From IMG/VR virus record IMGVR_UViG_3300014497_000020, positions 1-33,655 of that record: DNA of 33,655 nt, one strand, 5' to 3'. Source of the stretch: a virus. Below, one piece after another: positions 1 through 6,142 of the stretch (its first letter is position 1; the number at the start of each line of letters is the position of its first letter). The position numbers and the translations under genes were made by a program. Under the pieces are notes generated by a model. It did not search any database. It was not told the DNA's origin and saw only the letters and a list, made by a program, of their open reading frames with translations.

Positions 1-858
1 TCTCACCTCAGCGATCAGGTCTTCACGCTCTTTCCAGAGGTCTTGGTCGATCTCAGCAACGATGTGCTTCGTGACAAGCGCGGAAAGCACGGCGGGCTCA
101 AGCGCATCAAGTTCCCATGACTCGTTGCCGTGCTTGCGTTGGTAGCTGGCGAAACGGCTGTCAGTGACCTTCGCCGGGTTGGGTGGCGGCGCGTACTTTT
201 CGACCTGGGTCATGTTGAGCGCAATCCGGCGCACCTCAACATTCGATGCAGCGCCGTCCTGCTCAAGAAAAAGCTCGATCCGCTCTTGCAGGTCGCGCGT
301 CATGTCGATGCCTGAGGGGTCGTGGTCGCCCAGGTGGAGCACGAGGCAATCCTGCCCATCGGTGATTGCGGGCATCAACTGGGTTTCGACCAGCTCGCGA
401 ACGATGGACACCGACGGGTAGCCCTTTGCGGCGAGCAGGGGAACGTCGTACTCACGAGTCGGTCGGTCCAGGACGCCGGCGAGCGCGGCCTTTTCAACGA
501 TGACGAACACGCGGCGCTCCTGCCCTTCCCACATGTCCATGTGGTACTGCTGCGCGACCGCATGAACGATGTCGGCGCCGGAGTTCCAGCGATTGCGCAC
601 GACGATATCTCGACCGCGGTCCTCGATCATGTCCCAGTCGAGCAGACCCGCGAGGCGAGCGTCGTTGATGATCGACGCGACGCGCTTGTAGCTCCGCTCG
701 GTGTTCGGGACGACATCCCGCGCCACGAGCTGGTAGTAGAGCTGACGCACTGAAAGCACGTAGCCTTCTCGTTGGTACTCGCCGACAAGGCGGTCGAGAA
801 AGTCAATCAGCGCGCGCGTCTCGCTGCTGAAGCGGAATGTGCGGTATGCCTGCTTCAT
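1..858 (-). CDS. Spo11/topoisomerase VI A-like protein (Mini-A-like), partial
   Basis: Read from ATG at 858, the frame is open for 286 codons to the window edge, so the C-terminus is missing. A winged-helix (5Y-CAP-like) region at about residues 30-75 contains SVRQLYYQL (36-44). This matches the R-x-(I/L)-(F/Y)-Y signature around the catalytic tyrosine of Spo11 and Topo VI A; Tyr42 is the aligned residue. A TOPRIM-like part follows: VIVEKAA (119-125, Glu122) and LHLGDHDPSGID (174-185, Asp178/Asp180), as in Topo VI A. No B-subunit (GHKL ATPase) gene is visible beside it. This fits the small stand-alone A-subunit homologues of mobile elements called Mini-A. Its biochemistry here is unknown; a role in DNA cleavage or replication/recombination is inference. 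The start overlaps the upstream HD gene stop (ATGA, 855-858), so the two are probably translationally coupled. Confidence 0.72.
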   Translation of the reverse strand, partial: MKQAYRTFRFSSETRALIDFLDRLVGEYQREGYVLSVRQLYYQLVARDVVPNTERSYKRVASIINDARLAGLLDWDMIEDRGRDIVVRNRWNSGADIVHAVAQQYHMDMWEGQERRVFVIVEKAALAGVLDRPTREYDVPLLAAKGYPSVSIVRELVETQLMPAITDGQDCLVLHLGDHDPSGIDMTRDLQERIELFLEQDGAASNVEVRRIALNMTQVEKYAPPPNPAKVTDSRFASYQRKHGNESWELDALEPAVLSALVTKHIVAEIDQDLWKEREDLIAEVR

Positions 859-1517
859 GCCGTGGCCTTCAGTCCCGCGAGGGTTCGGCGGACTTGCAGC
901 GAGAGATATCGGTCGTGGAACTCTTTGCGCCAGTCCTTCCACGTCTTCGCTTCGCGCTCTGCGGAGTCGAGGCGCAGCCAGTCGGCCGGGGCGACCGGCT
1001 GCACGGTGCCATCGCCCAAGACGGGCCACGGCAGGTGCTGGGCCGCGTCGTAGGGCGTGAGGTCGCGCCTGGCGGTGGCGAGGGCTTGCGAGTCGATGGA
1101 GCGCAGTAGTTGCTTGTGGCCCGCGAAGACGGTCAGCAGCTTGAAATGCTCGCGCACGGTCTTGGCGTGCTCGGCTTCGAACATCGTCCATGCTGCGATG
1201 CCTGCCGTGCCCATGCTGAAGCTGTTGACGGCTTGCTTGGCTGGGCTGATGAGGTCGTTCGTGTAGGCCTCGTGCGCGTCATGCATCAGTGCGGCCATCT
1301 CCACGAAAACCGAGGCGCCGGCTCGGCGCGCGATGTCGGCGCAAACGAGGCTGTGTTCCGCGACGCTGTACGGGCGCGAGGTCGCGCCGTTGAACTGGGC
1401 CACGATGGCGAGGTGATGGGCAACGTCCTCGATCTTCACGGGCCGCCCGCACGCGGCGAGCGAAGTCGGGCCGGCGAGGTGGTACTCGGCGCCGCTGGCG
1501 GTAAGCATCCACGTCAT
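855..1517 (-). CDS. HD-domain phosphohydrolase (YfbR-like)
   Basis: This 220-residue protein has metal-binding HD-superfamily motifs: a first histidine in SVAEHSLVCA (His55), the paired HD in ALMHDAHEAY (His79-Asp80), and a later acidic helix around RSIDSQALATARRD. The pattern and length match YfbR-type 5'-deoxynucleotidases and related phage HD hydrolases. In a phage early operon such an enzyme could adjust nucleotide pools; that role is inferred. The frame is open upstream to 1967. ATG 1517 was chosen because GGAGGTG lies about 7 nt upstream and the codon overlaps the previous stop (ATGA, 1514-1517). It also overlaps the next gene by ATGA. Confidence 0.85.
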   Translation of the reverse strand: MTWMLTASGAEYHLAGPTSLAACGRPVKIEDVAHHLAIVAQFNGATSRPYSVAEHSLVCADIARRAGASVFVEMAALMHDAHEAYTNDLISPAKQAVNSFSMGTAGIAAWTMFEAEHAKTVREHFKLLTVFAGHKQLLRSIDSQALATARRDLTPYDAAQHLPWPVLGDGTVQPVAPADWLRLDSAEREAKTWKDWRKEFHDRYLSLQVRRTLAGLKATA

Positions 1518-1711
1518 TGCGACACCTCCGTCGCGCTGTGTGTTGCCTGGGCGCGAAGGGCTGCGCGGTGCTCGTTGTAGATGCGCATGAACGCTTCGCC
1601 GGCCGGGTCGCCGAAGGGGTAGCGGCATGCTTCGTTGGGGGTCTGCCCCTTCTCGGCGGCGGCCTTGGCCTCGCGCTCGATGGTGGCGAGTGGGGTGATG
1701 GGGAATGGCAT
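1514..1711 (-). CDS. Small phage protein, 65 aa, unknown function
   Basis: Short soluble protein beginning MPFPITPLATIE, with a charged helix and then NEACRYPFGDPAGEAFMRIY. The CxYPFG...AF pattern recurs in small phage and ribosome-modulation-factor-like proteins, but the similarity is too weak to name a function. Start 1711 lies 23 nt after the preceding gene's stop. An upstream in-frame start at 1783 would overlap that gene and adds an arginine-rich tail typical of non-coding sequence. No strong Shine-Dalgarno is seen. The stop overlaps the HD gene start (ATGA). Confidence 0.6.
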   Translation of the reverse strand: MPFPITPLATIEREAKAAAEKGQTPNEACRYPFGDPAGEAFMRIYNEHRAALRAQATHSATEVSQ

Positions 1712-1734
1712 GTTGTTGCGCTGGTGGTGCAGGG

Positions 1735-2076
1735 TTAGGCGGCTTGGGCTGCGGCGCGCGCGCGTGCGGGCAGCAGCTCGCACGCGCGAATGGCAGCGTG
1801 GATTTCCGGCTGGTGAACGCCGGGCATCGAGCGGGGATTGATGAGTTCAAGGCGCAGGGCGTCGCCGGCCTTGAGGCTGGGGTGCTGTGCGCGCCATGCC
1901 GCGGCCTCGGGGCCGACCCAGCGCACGACGTAGCCCTCGACCGCGCGAGGGCCTTGGTTGTCGACAACGCGCATCTTCAGCACGAAGTCGCCGGCATCGT
2001 TCTTGTGCTCGCTGACGGCGGGGCGCGACGGGTAGTTCTTGCCCACGAAGAAGAGTCCGGTGGTGGTCGTCGTCAC
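1735..2076 (-). CDS. Conserved phage protein, 113 aa, unknown function
   Basis: Starts at GTG 2076, inside a GTGA overlap with the upstream small gene (2073-2076), so probably translated by coupling. The protein is soluble, beta-rich at the N-terminus (GLFFVGKNYPSRPAVSEHKN) and ends in an alanine/arginine-rich helix. A repeated beta pattern (DFVLKMRVVDNQG, VEGYVVRWVG, GDALRLELINP) could form a small barrel like single-strand DNA-binding folds. That is speculation and no diagnostic motif is present. It is the fourth gene from the left edge in the leftward operon. Confidence 0.65.
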   Translation of the reverse strand: MTTTTTGLFFVGKNYPSRPAVSEHKNDAGDFVLKMRVVDNQGPRAVEGYVVRWVGPEAAAWRAQHPSLKAGDALRLELINPRSMPGVHQPEIHAAIRACELLPARARAAAQAA

Positions 2077-2243
2077 GCCTGGGCACCTCGCTTCATCTCG
2101 GCGGCGGCGCGCTTGAGCGTCTTGCGGATGTCCGTTGCGAAGCTCGGCGTGTAGTTGAAGCGGTGGTCAGCGAGGCCGCCGACAGGACCGGTGCGCTGCG
2201 GCTGCTTGGGCCGGCGCGGGCGAGGAGAGGTAATCACGATCAT
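2073..2243 (-). CDS. Small basic phage protein, 56 aa
   Basis: ATG 2243 opens a 56-codon frame starting MIVITSPRPRRPKQPQ and ending in a lysine/arginine-rich helix (DIRKTLKRAAAEMKRG). GGAG lies about 7 nt upstream. Both ends are coupled: ATGA with the membrane-protein gene (2240-2243) and GTGA with the downstream gene (2073-2076). The double overlap and ribosome site make it real despite its size. The high basic charge would suit nucleic-acid binding; function is unknown. Confidence 0.6.
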   Translation of the reverse strand: MIVITSPRPRRPKQPQRTGPVGGLADHRFNYTPSFATDIRKTLKRAAAEMKRGAQA

Positions 2244-2401
2244 GGAAGGCTCCAGCCATAGACAGCCATCGCGGCGAGCACGATGGGCAGGACGACGAAG
2301 ACCGCCACTGCAGCAGCGGTCGCGAGGGCGCGCGGGGAGGGCGCAACAGGCGATGTCCTCATGGGGCCATTGCCGGTTCGGTGGAGAGAGGTCGAGCGCA
2401 T
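2240..2401 (-). CDS. Small single-pass membrane protein, 53 aa
   Basis: The C-terminal half is one hydrophobic segment (ATAAAVAVFVVLPIVLAAMA, about residues 27-46) after a short basic N-terminus, so an inner-membrane single-pass protein is expected. Start 2401 was chosen because AAGGG sits about 5 nt upstream, just after the previous gene's stop at 2412. A later ATG at 2362 (40 aa) has no ribosome site. Small membrane proteins in phage early operons can act in superinfection exclusion or host-membrane modification; nothing here selects one role. Confidence 0.55.
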   Translation of the reverse strand: MRSTSLHRTGNGPMRTSPVAPSPRALATAAAVAVFVVLPIVLAAMAVYGWSLP

Positions 2402-2411
2402 GGCTGCCCTT

Positions 2412-2684
2412 TCAGAAGGGGCAGGCCGCTGCAGCGCGGCCGGGGGTTGTGAGGGCGATTTCGAGCGCGATGTCGAACACCTCTTCATCAGAGGCGCCGT
2501 ATCGGCTCGCGAGCAGGGCCACGCTCATCGGGTTGCGCTCGCAGTACGGCGAACCCGGGCGGTGCTCGTAGTGGTATCCGCCGCACCGGCACAAGCGATG
2601 GCCGGTTTCGCGCAGGTGCTGCGTGAACAGGCCATAGCTGCGGCGCCGCGTGCGGCACTCGGGGCAGCGGAAAAGGAATGCCAT
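2412..2684 (-). CDS. Zinc-finger-like small phage protein, 90 aa
   Basis: Begins MAFLFRCPECRTRRRS. Cysteines at CPEC (residues 7 and 10) and a second cluster (CRCGG, then a Cys in SPYCERN), with intervening histidines, look like a treble-clef or zinc-ribbon site. The C-terminal half is helical (DEEVFDIALEIALT). The start overlaps the previous stop as TAATG (2682-2686), so expression probably depends on coupling. Nucleic-acid binding is a reasonable inference from the metal site and basic patch. The specific role is unknown. Confidence 0.65.
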   Translation of the reverse strand: MAFLFRCPECRTRRRSYGLFTQHLRETGHRLCRCGGYHYEHRPGSPYCERNPMSVALLASRYGASDEEVFDIALEIALTTPGRAAAACPF

Positions 2685-2965
2685 TACGCGGCGCCCCCTT
2701 CCTCTGCGCTTGCCTTGGCAGACTCGAGAATGGCCTGCAGCTCACCGCGGCAGTGGGTCCACCAGTCGGCGCCGTGGGTGCTGTACTTGCTCAGCATCCA
2801 GTGGATGACGGTGGCTTGCTCGGCCTCCGCCTTGCCCGCGATGTCTGCGCCGCCGATGCGAAGCACCGCGGCGATCCGCGTGCACGCAAAGTTCGGGCGC
2901 CCGAGAATTTCCCGCAGGTCGTCGTTTAGCGGCGGCAGCGTGAACGTGGTGTGCTGCGTGCTCAT
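2684..2965 (-). CDS. Conserved phage early protein, 93 aa, unknown function
   Basis: Starts MSTQHTTFTLPPLNDD at 2965, within an ATGA overlap with the upstream gene and with AAGG about 6 nt before it; the frame also runs upstream to 2998. The body is helical (DLREILGRPNFACTRIAAVL, then EQATVIHWMLSKYS) and ends in an acidic/alanine tail. It has no metal site, signal peptide or membrane segment. Proteins of this type recur in betaproteobacterial phage early operons without assigned function. Confidence 0.65.
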   Translation of the reverse strand: MSTQHTTFTLPPLNDDLREILGRPNFACTRIAAVLRIGGADIAGKAEAEQATVIHWMLSKYSTHGADWWTHCRGELQAILESAKASAEEGGAA

Positions 2966-3273
2966 GCGATGGCCTTCGCGTAAGGCGACTTCAGCCACTC
3001 GCCGAAGCGCAAGCCGCTGGCTGCCTCAAGGAAGGCTTCGTAGCGGCGCTGGCTGCGCGTCATCGGCCGCACGGTGCCCATGTCGAGGTACTGAACCTCC
3101 CACGTCGGATGTGCGTTGCGAATCACGCCTGGCTTGTCGACGTCGAAGTTGATGTCGATGTAGTGGCCTCGGTCGGAGGCGATGACGCCGGGCTTGCCGG
3201 CGACGATCACGCGGCGGCCGATGGCAGCGGGCACGTTGTAGTGCTGGCGCACGTATGCGAAGGGCGTGCTCAT
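2962..3273 (-). CDS. Conserved phage early protein, 103 aa, unknown function
   Basis: Starts MSTPFAYVRQHYNVPA at 3273, inside an ATGA overlap, with AAAGG about 6 nt upstream. The middle is a compact beta region (GRRVIVAGKPGVIASDRG, then YIDINFDVDKPGVIRN) like a small SH3-type barrel. A helical C-terminus (RSQRRYEAFLEAASGL) follows. Phage proteins with this valine/glycine barrel pattern are common but uncharacterised. It is coupled at both ends to neighbours in the leftward operon. Confidence 0.65.
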   Translation of the reverse strand: MSTPFAYVRQHYNVPAAIGRRVIVAGKPGVIASDRGHYIDINFDVDKPGVIRNAHPTWEVQYLDMGTVRPMTRSQRRYEAFLEAASGLRFGEWLKSPYAKAIA

Positions 3274-3755
3274 CCTTGCCCTTTCACGTAGTCGGCCATG
3301 ACCCAATAGCAGGCGTTCACGAGCTGGGTGTCATTCATCGCCTGCAGCACTTCGCGCGACTCGGAGCATTCCTCGAAGCTCAGTGTGTGGTCGATGATGT
3401 CCGCGCGTTCTGCGGGCGAGAGCACCCCGTCATCGTCGAGGCCGGCGAAGCCGCGGAAGCGGTGCAGGAAGAGGTCTTCGACGCGCTGGCCGATGGTCAA
3501 GGTGCTCCACTGGCGGACCTTGTTCATCAGGTGGCGTTCGTTCTCGATGCAGTGCTTGACCGTTCTCGATGAGCGGTCTTCGAGGATGGCGATGGCTTCG
3601 CTCGTGGAGATGCCGCCCCGTTCGGCCAGCCGCTCCAGCGTCTGACCATGGTTGCGCAGAGCATGCACCTCGTGAGGCGCGAGCATGGCGAGGGGAATTT
3701 CGCTCAGCAGGGAGCTGCCCATGATCGGCATGGTTGTGCGCTGCGTGGTGCTCAT
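3270..3755 (-). CDS. Phage early protein, 161 aa, unknown function
   Basis: Starts MSTTQRTTMPIMGS at 3755 with GGGAG about 6 nt upstream and an ATGA overlap with the previous gene. It is an all-helical, soluble protein. Residues around LAPHEVHALRNHG, LERLAERGG and STSEAIAILEDRS resemble short helix-turn-helix turns, but no recognised DNA-binding family can be claimed. The second half (RVEDLFLHRFRGFAGLDDDG) has a short acidic loop reminiscent of an EF-hand; a single copy is not enough to call calcium binding. Confidence 0.65.
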   Translation of the reverse strand: MSTTQRTTMPIMGSSLLSEIPLAMLAPHEVHALRNHGQTLERLAERGGISTSEAIAILEDRSSRTVKHCIENERHLMNKVRQWSTLTIGQRVEDLFLHRFRGFAGLDDDGVLSPAERADIIDHTLSFEECSESREVLQAMNDTQLVNACYWVMADYVKGQG

Positions 3756-4108
3756 GCCGCGCTCCCGGTGGCCCTGTCGAGCCGCAACGCGCCAAGGATC
3801 ACGCGGACGACGATTGCGCGCGCCGGATCATTGGGCGCCAGCAGGGGCATAACGTGCTGCGCGCACAGCAGAGGGTCAGCGCGTAGCCGGCCGGAAACGA
3901 CGGTCAATGCAGCCTGCGCCGGCAGGGGGGCAGGCAGTGCCCAGCGGTCGCCATACCAGAAAGCGCGAGCGGAGCACGCATCTTTGATGGCCGTGGTGCG
4001 GGCCTCGGGCGTCTTTGCGAAGCGGCCGAAGGCGCGGAGGTCGCTGCTGTTCTGGCGGTAGGCGCGCTTCGCGTCGCTGCGCCCCGGTGCGTGCTGCGCG
4101 CTGCTCAT
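3752..4108 (-). CDS. Phage early protein, 118 aa, unknown function
   Basis: Starts MSSAQHAPGRSDAKRA at 4108 with AGGAG 6 nt upstream, one of the clearest ribosome sites in the operon, and an ATGA overlap. The basic N-terminus (DAKRAYRQNSSDLRAFGRF) is followed by AFWYGDRWALP and an alanine/leucine-rich helical C-terminus. No known motif is seen. It is coupled at both ends. Confidence 0.6.
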   Translation of the reverse strand: MSSAQHAPGRSDAKRAYRQNSSDLRAFGRFAKTPEARTTAIKDACSARAFWYGDRWALPAPLPAQAALTVVSGRLRADPLLCAQHVMPLLAPNDPARAIVVRVILGALRLDRATGSAA

Positions 4109-4386
4109 GCGTAGCTCCTGGCGGCCTTGGGGATGGCGGCGCCGCCAAGCAGCAGAAGGCCGCCGCGCTTGCGGATCATTTCGACGGTGTGCTCCAGCGC
4201 CGACTCGGTATGCACCAGCGCGCGAACCCGCGCGCGGAACATGGTGCTGCCGACCTTTGCGCGGCGAACCAGCCGGGTCATCTCCGCAACCGCTGCCGCG
4301 TCTTCGTGGAAAGCCGGCAAGAACAGGTCGCTAAGACACTCGGTGTCCACTGTCAAAGGTGCCGGCGTTTGCTGCGCCGCGTTCAT
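4105..4386 (-). CDS. Phage early protein, 93 aa, unknown function
   Basis: Starts MNAAQQTPAPLTVDTE at 4386 with AGGTG about 5 nt upstream, inside an ATGA overlap; the upstream in-frame extension to 4602 is antisense-like and rejected. Helical protein: a charged N-terminal half (FHEDAAAVAEMTRLVRRAK), then RARVRALVHTESALEHTVEM and a basic C-terminal helix. No catalytic or binding motif can be named. Confidence 0.6.
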   Translation of the reverse strand: MNAAQQTPAPLTVDTECLSDLFLPAFHEDAAAVAEMTRLVRRAKVGSTMFRARVRALVHTESALEHTVEMIRKRGGLLLLGGAAIPKAARSYA

Positions 4387-4727
4387 GCCGCACCTCGCGC
4401 ACCAAGGTTCATCGCGTCGATTTCGCCGTTCAGCGCCATTGCGCGCGCGGCGAACTCGGCGGCCATCGGGTGGGCCTGTTCGACGTACTGCTCGACCGCC
4501 GCATCGGCAATGCCGGGCAGGCTGATGCTGCCGAGCTTCAGCGCCTTGTCGGCGAGCGGCACGCCGAGGGCTTGCCAGTTCGCAATACCGGCTGCGCTGC
4601 AACGGTAGAACGCCTGGCGGCGGCCACGAATAGTGCGAACCCAGATGTCTACGCGCGCTGAGCTGGTGGCCGCGTGGCGAGTGGCGGCGCGGCTGTCGGT
4701 AGCGTGGTTGATTTGAGCGCGGGCCAC
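4383..4727 (-). CDS. Phage early protein, 114 aa, unknown function
   Basis: The frame starts at GTG 4727, 4 nt after the stop of the first operon gene. An ATG at 4732 lies in another frame that ends after 27 codons, so the GTG is preferred, though internal starts cannot be excluded. The protein has a short beta section (RVDIWVRTIRGRRQAFYRC) and a helical second half (AAVEQYVEQAHPMAAEFAAR). Its function is unknown. Confidence 0.55.
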   Translation of the reverse strand: MARAQINHATDSRAATRHAATSSARVDIWVRTIRGRRQAFYRCSAAGIANWQALGVPLADKALKLGSISLPGIADAAVEQYVEQAHPMAAEFAARAMALNGEIDAMNLGARGAA

Positions 4728-4731
4728 GGCA

Positions 4732-4926
4732 TCAGCCCTCGATGCGCTCGACTTCGGAGACTGGGCACCCGGTGACGTGTTGCGCGCTTATGAAGGCGGC
4801 TTCGGCATTCGCGGCCTTCAACTGGACGAAGGGGTGTGCGCCGGTTTCTGAGGGGGCGAGCTGGCCGAAGCCATCGCGGGGAACGAAGAAGCAGCGGTAG
4901 CTGCGCGTCGCGGGGAGTTTCGCCAT
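4732..4926 (-). CDS. First gene of the leftward early operon, 64 aa
   Basis: Starts MAKLPATRSYRCFFVPRDG at 4926, with GGAG 6 nt upstream; an earlier ATG at 4932 would sit too close to that site. A small alpha/beta protein (SYRCFFVPRDGFG, then FVQLKAANAEAAFISAQHV and CPVSEVERIE) of a type often seen first in phage early operons. Its function is not known to me. It lies about 40 nt downstream of the repressor operator at 4968-4988, so it should be among the first genes expressed on induction. Confidence 0.65.
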   Translation of the reverse strand: MAKLPATRSYRCFFVPRDGFGQLAPSETGAHPFVQLKAANAEAAFISAQHVTGCPVSEVERIEG

Positions 4927-4967
4927 CGTCATCTCCAAGGTGGCTGCGGAATGCAGCACTTGGATTG

Positions 4968-4998
4968 AAGTCTAGAATAACTAGACTTAATGAGTCAA
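4968..4998 (-). promoter_or_regulatory. Leftward early promoter (PL-like) with repressor operator OL
   Basis: A perfect 21-bp inverted repeat at 4968-4988 (arms AAGTCTAG and CTAGACTT, spacer AATAA) is the likely repressor operator. On the minus strand a -35-like TTGACT (4993-4998) is followed 18 nt later by TAGACT (4969-4974, four of six matches to TATAAT), which lies inside the operator. Bound repressor would therefore block polymerase. The same 17-bp core, differing only in the spacer, recurs at 5831-5847. Confidence 0.7.
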
Positions 4999-5017
4999 GC
5001 GAAACTAGTCGATTCGG

Positions 5018-5030
5018 CAAGCATTTCTTG
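5018..5030. promoter_or_regulatory. Short dyad CAAG-N5-CTTG beside OL
   Basis: CAAGCATTTCTTG is a 4-bp-arm dyad with a 5-nt spacer. The same CAAG-N5-CTTG pattern occurs at 5810-5822 on the other side of the repressor gene. It may be a second operator class, for example for the Cro-like protein. The arms are short, so chance is possible. Confidence 0.3.
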
Positions 5031-5049
5031 ACTGGGTGGCTTGTGGCGA

Positions 5050-5073
5050 GAAAAAGCCGCCCTGATGGCGGCT
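5050..5073 (-). terminator. Rho-independent terminator of the repressor transcript
   Basis: On the minus strand AGCCGCC-ATCAG-GGCGGCT forms a 7-bp stem with a 5-nt loop (5055-5073), followed directly by a run of U (5051-5055). It lies about 30 nt past the repressor stop codon and before the leftward early promoter, so it separates the two leftward transcripts. Confidence 0.85.
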
Positions 5074-5102
5074 CAAGAAAAAGCGGTGCTGAGTTGTCGC
5101 TA

Positions 5103-5774
5103 CTACCAGAGGGAAGTGATCTTTCGCCGTGGGACTGGATGCGCGATGTAGTAGACCCAGTCCACATCCTCAAACCGATAGTGAAGCACCACTGAGGTGT
5201 TGTAGCTGCCAAGTCGGTAAGCGCCGCGCTGCGAAAGCAGGCGCTTGATCATCGTGACGCCCGAGGTCAGCCGAACCAGTACATCGTCCTCCAGTTCAGG
5301 CGTGGTCCCTGGCTCCACCAGCGCGAAATCGCCAGGGGTGTACTTTGGAACCATGCTTTCTTCGGAAACTTCCACGAGGAAGGCGTGGGGGTCCGTACTC
5401 GCCACAAGCCCGTATTGATCCGTTGCTCCTACTGGATGGTCTCCATCGCTCCAAATTCGCTCTGACAAGCCGCCAGCGCCTTTGCCGACAACCCATATGC
5501 GATGCGGCTTTGTCGGGTCGACGAGGATTGCTCCATCAGGCAATTGGGGGGCGAGTTCGTTAGGCGGCGGCGGCGTGCTGGCGCTCTCACGGCCAAACGG
5601 ATGAGGGTATCCGGTGACCTCTGCGATCTTCTGGATTTGCACAAAGCTGGGAGCGGTTTTGCCGTTCTCCCAAAACCCTGCCGTTGCCTTGCTCCGACCC
5701 ATGGCGTCGCCGAGCTGCTCAAGCGTCCAGCCTTTGTGTTTTCGGGCGGCACGCACCCAGTCTTTCAACTCCAT
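5103..5774 (-). CDS. cI: CI/LexA-type phage repressor (HTH + S24 peptidase)
   Basis: A 223-residue repressor. The N-terminal XRE helix-turn-helix (about residues 4-58) contains WTLEQLGDAMGRSKATAGFW. The C-terminal S24/LexA-like domain (about 95-215) has the catalytic serine in SEESMVPKYTPGD (Ser140) and lysine in GVTMIKRLL (Lys177). A candidate Ala-Gly autocleavage site is at GKGAGG (Ala100-Gly101). It should maintain lysogeny and be inactivated by RecA-stimulated self-cleavage during DNA damage. Start 5774 is the first ATG ahead of the HTH; GAAGGA directly abuts it, an unusually short spacing. An upstream in-frame extension to 5951 runs across the operator and is rejected. Terminator at 5050-5073; operators on both sides. 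Confidence 0.95.
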   Translation of the reverse strand: MELKDWVRAARKHKGWTLEQLGDAMGRSKATAGFWENGKTAPSFVQIQKIAEVTGYPHPFGRESASTPPPPNELAPQLPDGAILVDPTKPHRIWVVGKGAGGLSERIWSDGDHPVGATDQYGLVASTDPHAFLVEVSEESMVPKYTPGDFALVEPGTTPELEDDVLVRLTSGVTMIKRLLSQRGAYRLGSYNTSVVLHYRFEDVDWVYYIAHPVPRRKITSLW

Positions 5775-5809
5775 TCCTTCATCGTAAAGAAAAACTTGAC
5801 CTCGCGAGG

Positions 5810-5822
5810 CAAGTAATACTTG
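5810..5822. promoter_or_regulatory. Short dyad CAAG-N5-CTTG near the repressor start
   Basis: CAAGTAATACTTG has perfect 5-bp arms (CAAGT and ACTTG) around AAT. It sits in the repressor 5' region next to an imperfect dyad (5795-5813) built on CCTCGCGAGG. Placement between the repressor start and OR suits a site controlling repressor synthesis. It partners the similar site at 5018-5030. Confidence 0.35.
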
Positions 5823-5848
5823 ATGTGACTGTCTAGAAATACTAGACT
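5820..5848 (+). promoter_or_regulatory. Rightward promoter (PR-like) with repressor operator OR
   Basis: A 17-bp inverted repeat at 5831-5847 (GTCTAG-AAATA-CTAGAC) matches the core of OL. TTGATG (5820-5825) lies 17 nt from TAGACT (5843-5848), giving a rightward promoter whose -10 is covered by the operator. The same TAGACT -10 is used at OL, so both early promoters share one architecture. It drives the Cro-like gene 27 nt downstream. Confidence 0.7.
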
Positions 5849-5874
5849 TCACGGAAACTGCCAAAGGATCAAGC

Positions 5875-6135
5875 ATGGAACACCCCGTAGACAGAGCTGC
5901 AAAGGTTGTTGGTTCTAAAGCCGCACTTGCGAATGCGCTGGGCGTTACCAAGGCTGCCGTCGGTCAGTGGAAAGACGAAGGGCGGCGCGTGCCCGCTGAG
6001 CATTGCCCGTCCATTGAGCGCTTGACCTCTGGTGCCGTGCGCTGCGAAGAACTGCGGCCTGACGTGGCGTGGGGGGTATTGCGCCGCGACCAAGCTGCCG
6101 ACGCGCCGACGGAGAGCGTGCATGCAGATCGGTGA
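5875..6135 (+). CDS. Cro/YdaS-like DNA-binding protein
   Basis: An 86-residue protein with a compact helix-turn-helix: KVVGSKAALANALGVTKAAV followed by GQWKDEGRRVPAEHC, then SIERLTSGAVRCEELRPDVAW. This is the YdaS/Cro-like pattern of the first rightward gene in lambdoid prophages. It should counteract the repressor at the shared operators. Start 5875 has AAAGGA about 7 nt upstream. It is transcribed divergently from the repressor and ends 7 nt from the convergent gene at 6143. Confidence 0.9.
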   Translation: MEHPVDRAAKVVGSKAALANALGVTKAAVGQWKDEGRRVPAEHCPSIERLTSGAVRCEELRPDVAWGVLRRDQAADAPTESVHADR

Positions 6136-6142
6136 AACGGCT

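Noticed and set aside
5775-5951. Upstream in-frame extension of the repressor (MVTPSAFASAALEP)
   Set aside because: It would run through the operator and antisense to the Cro-like gene; the HTH begins right after ATG 5774.
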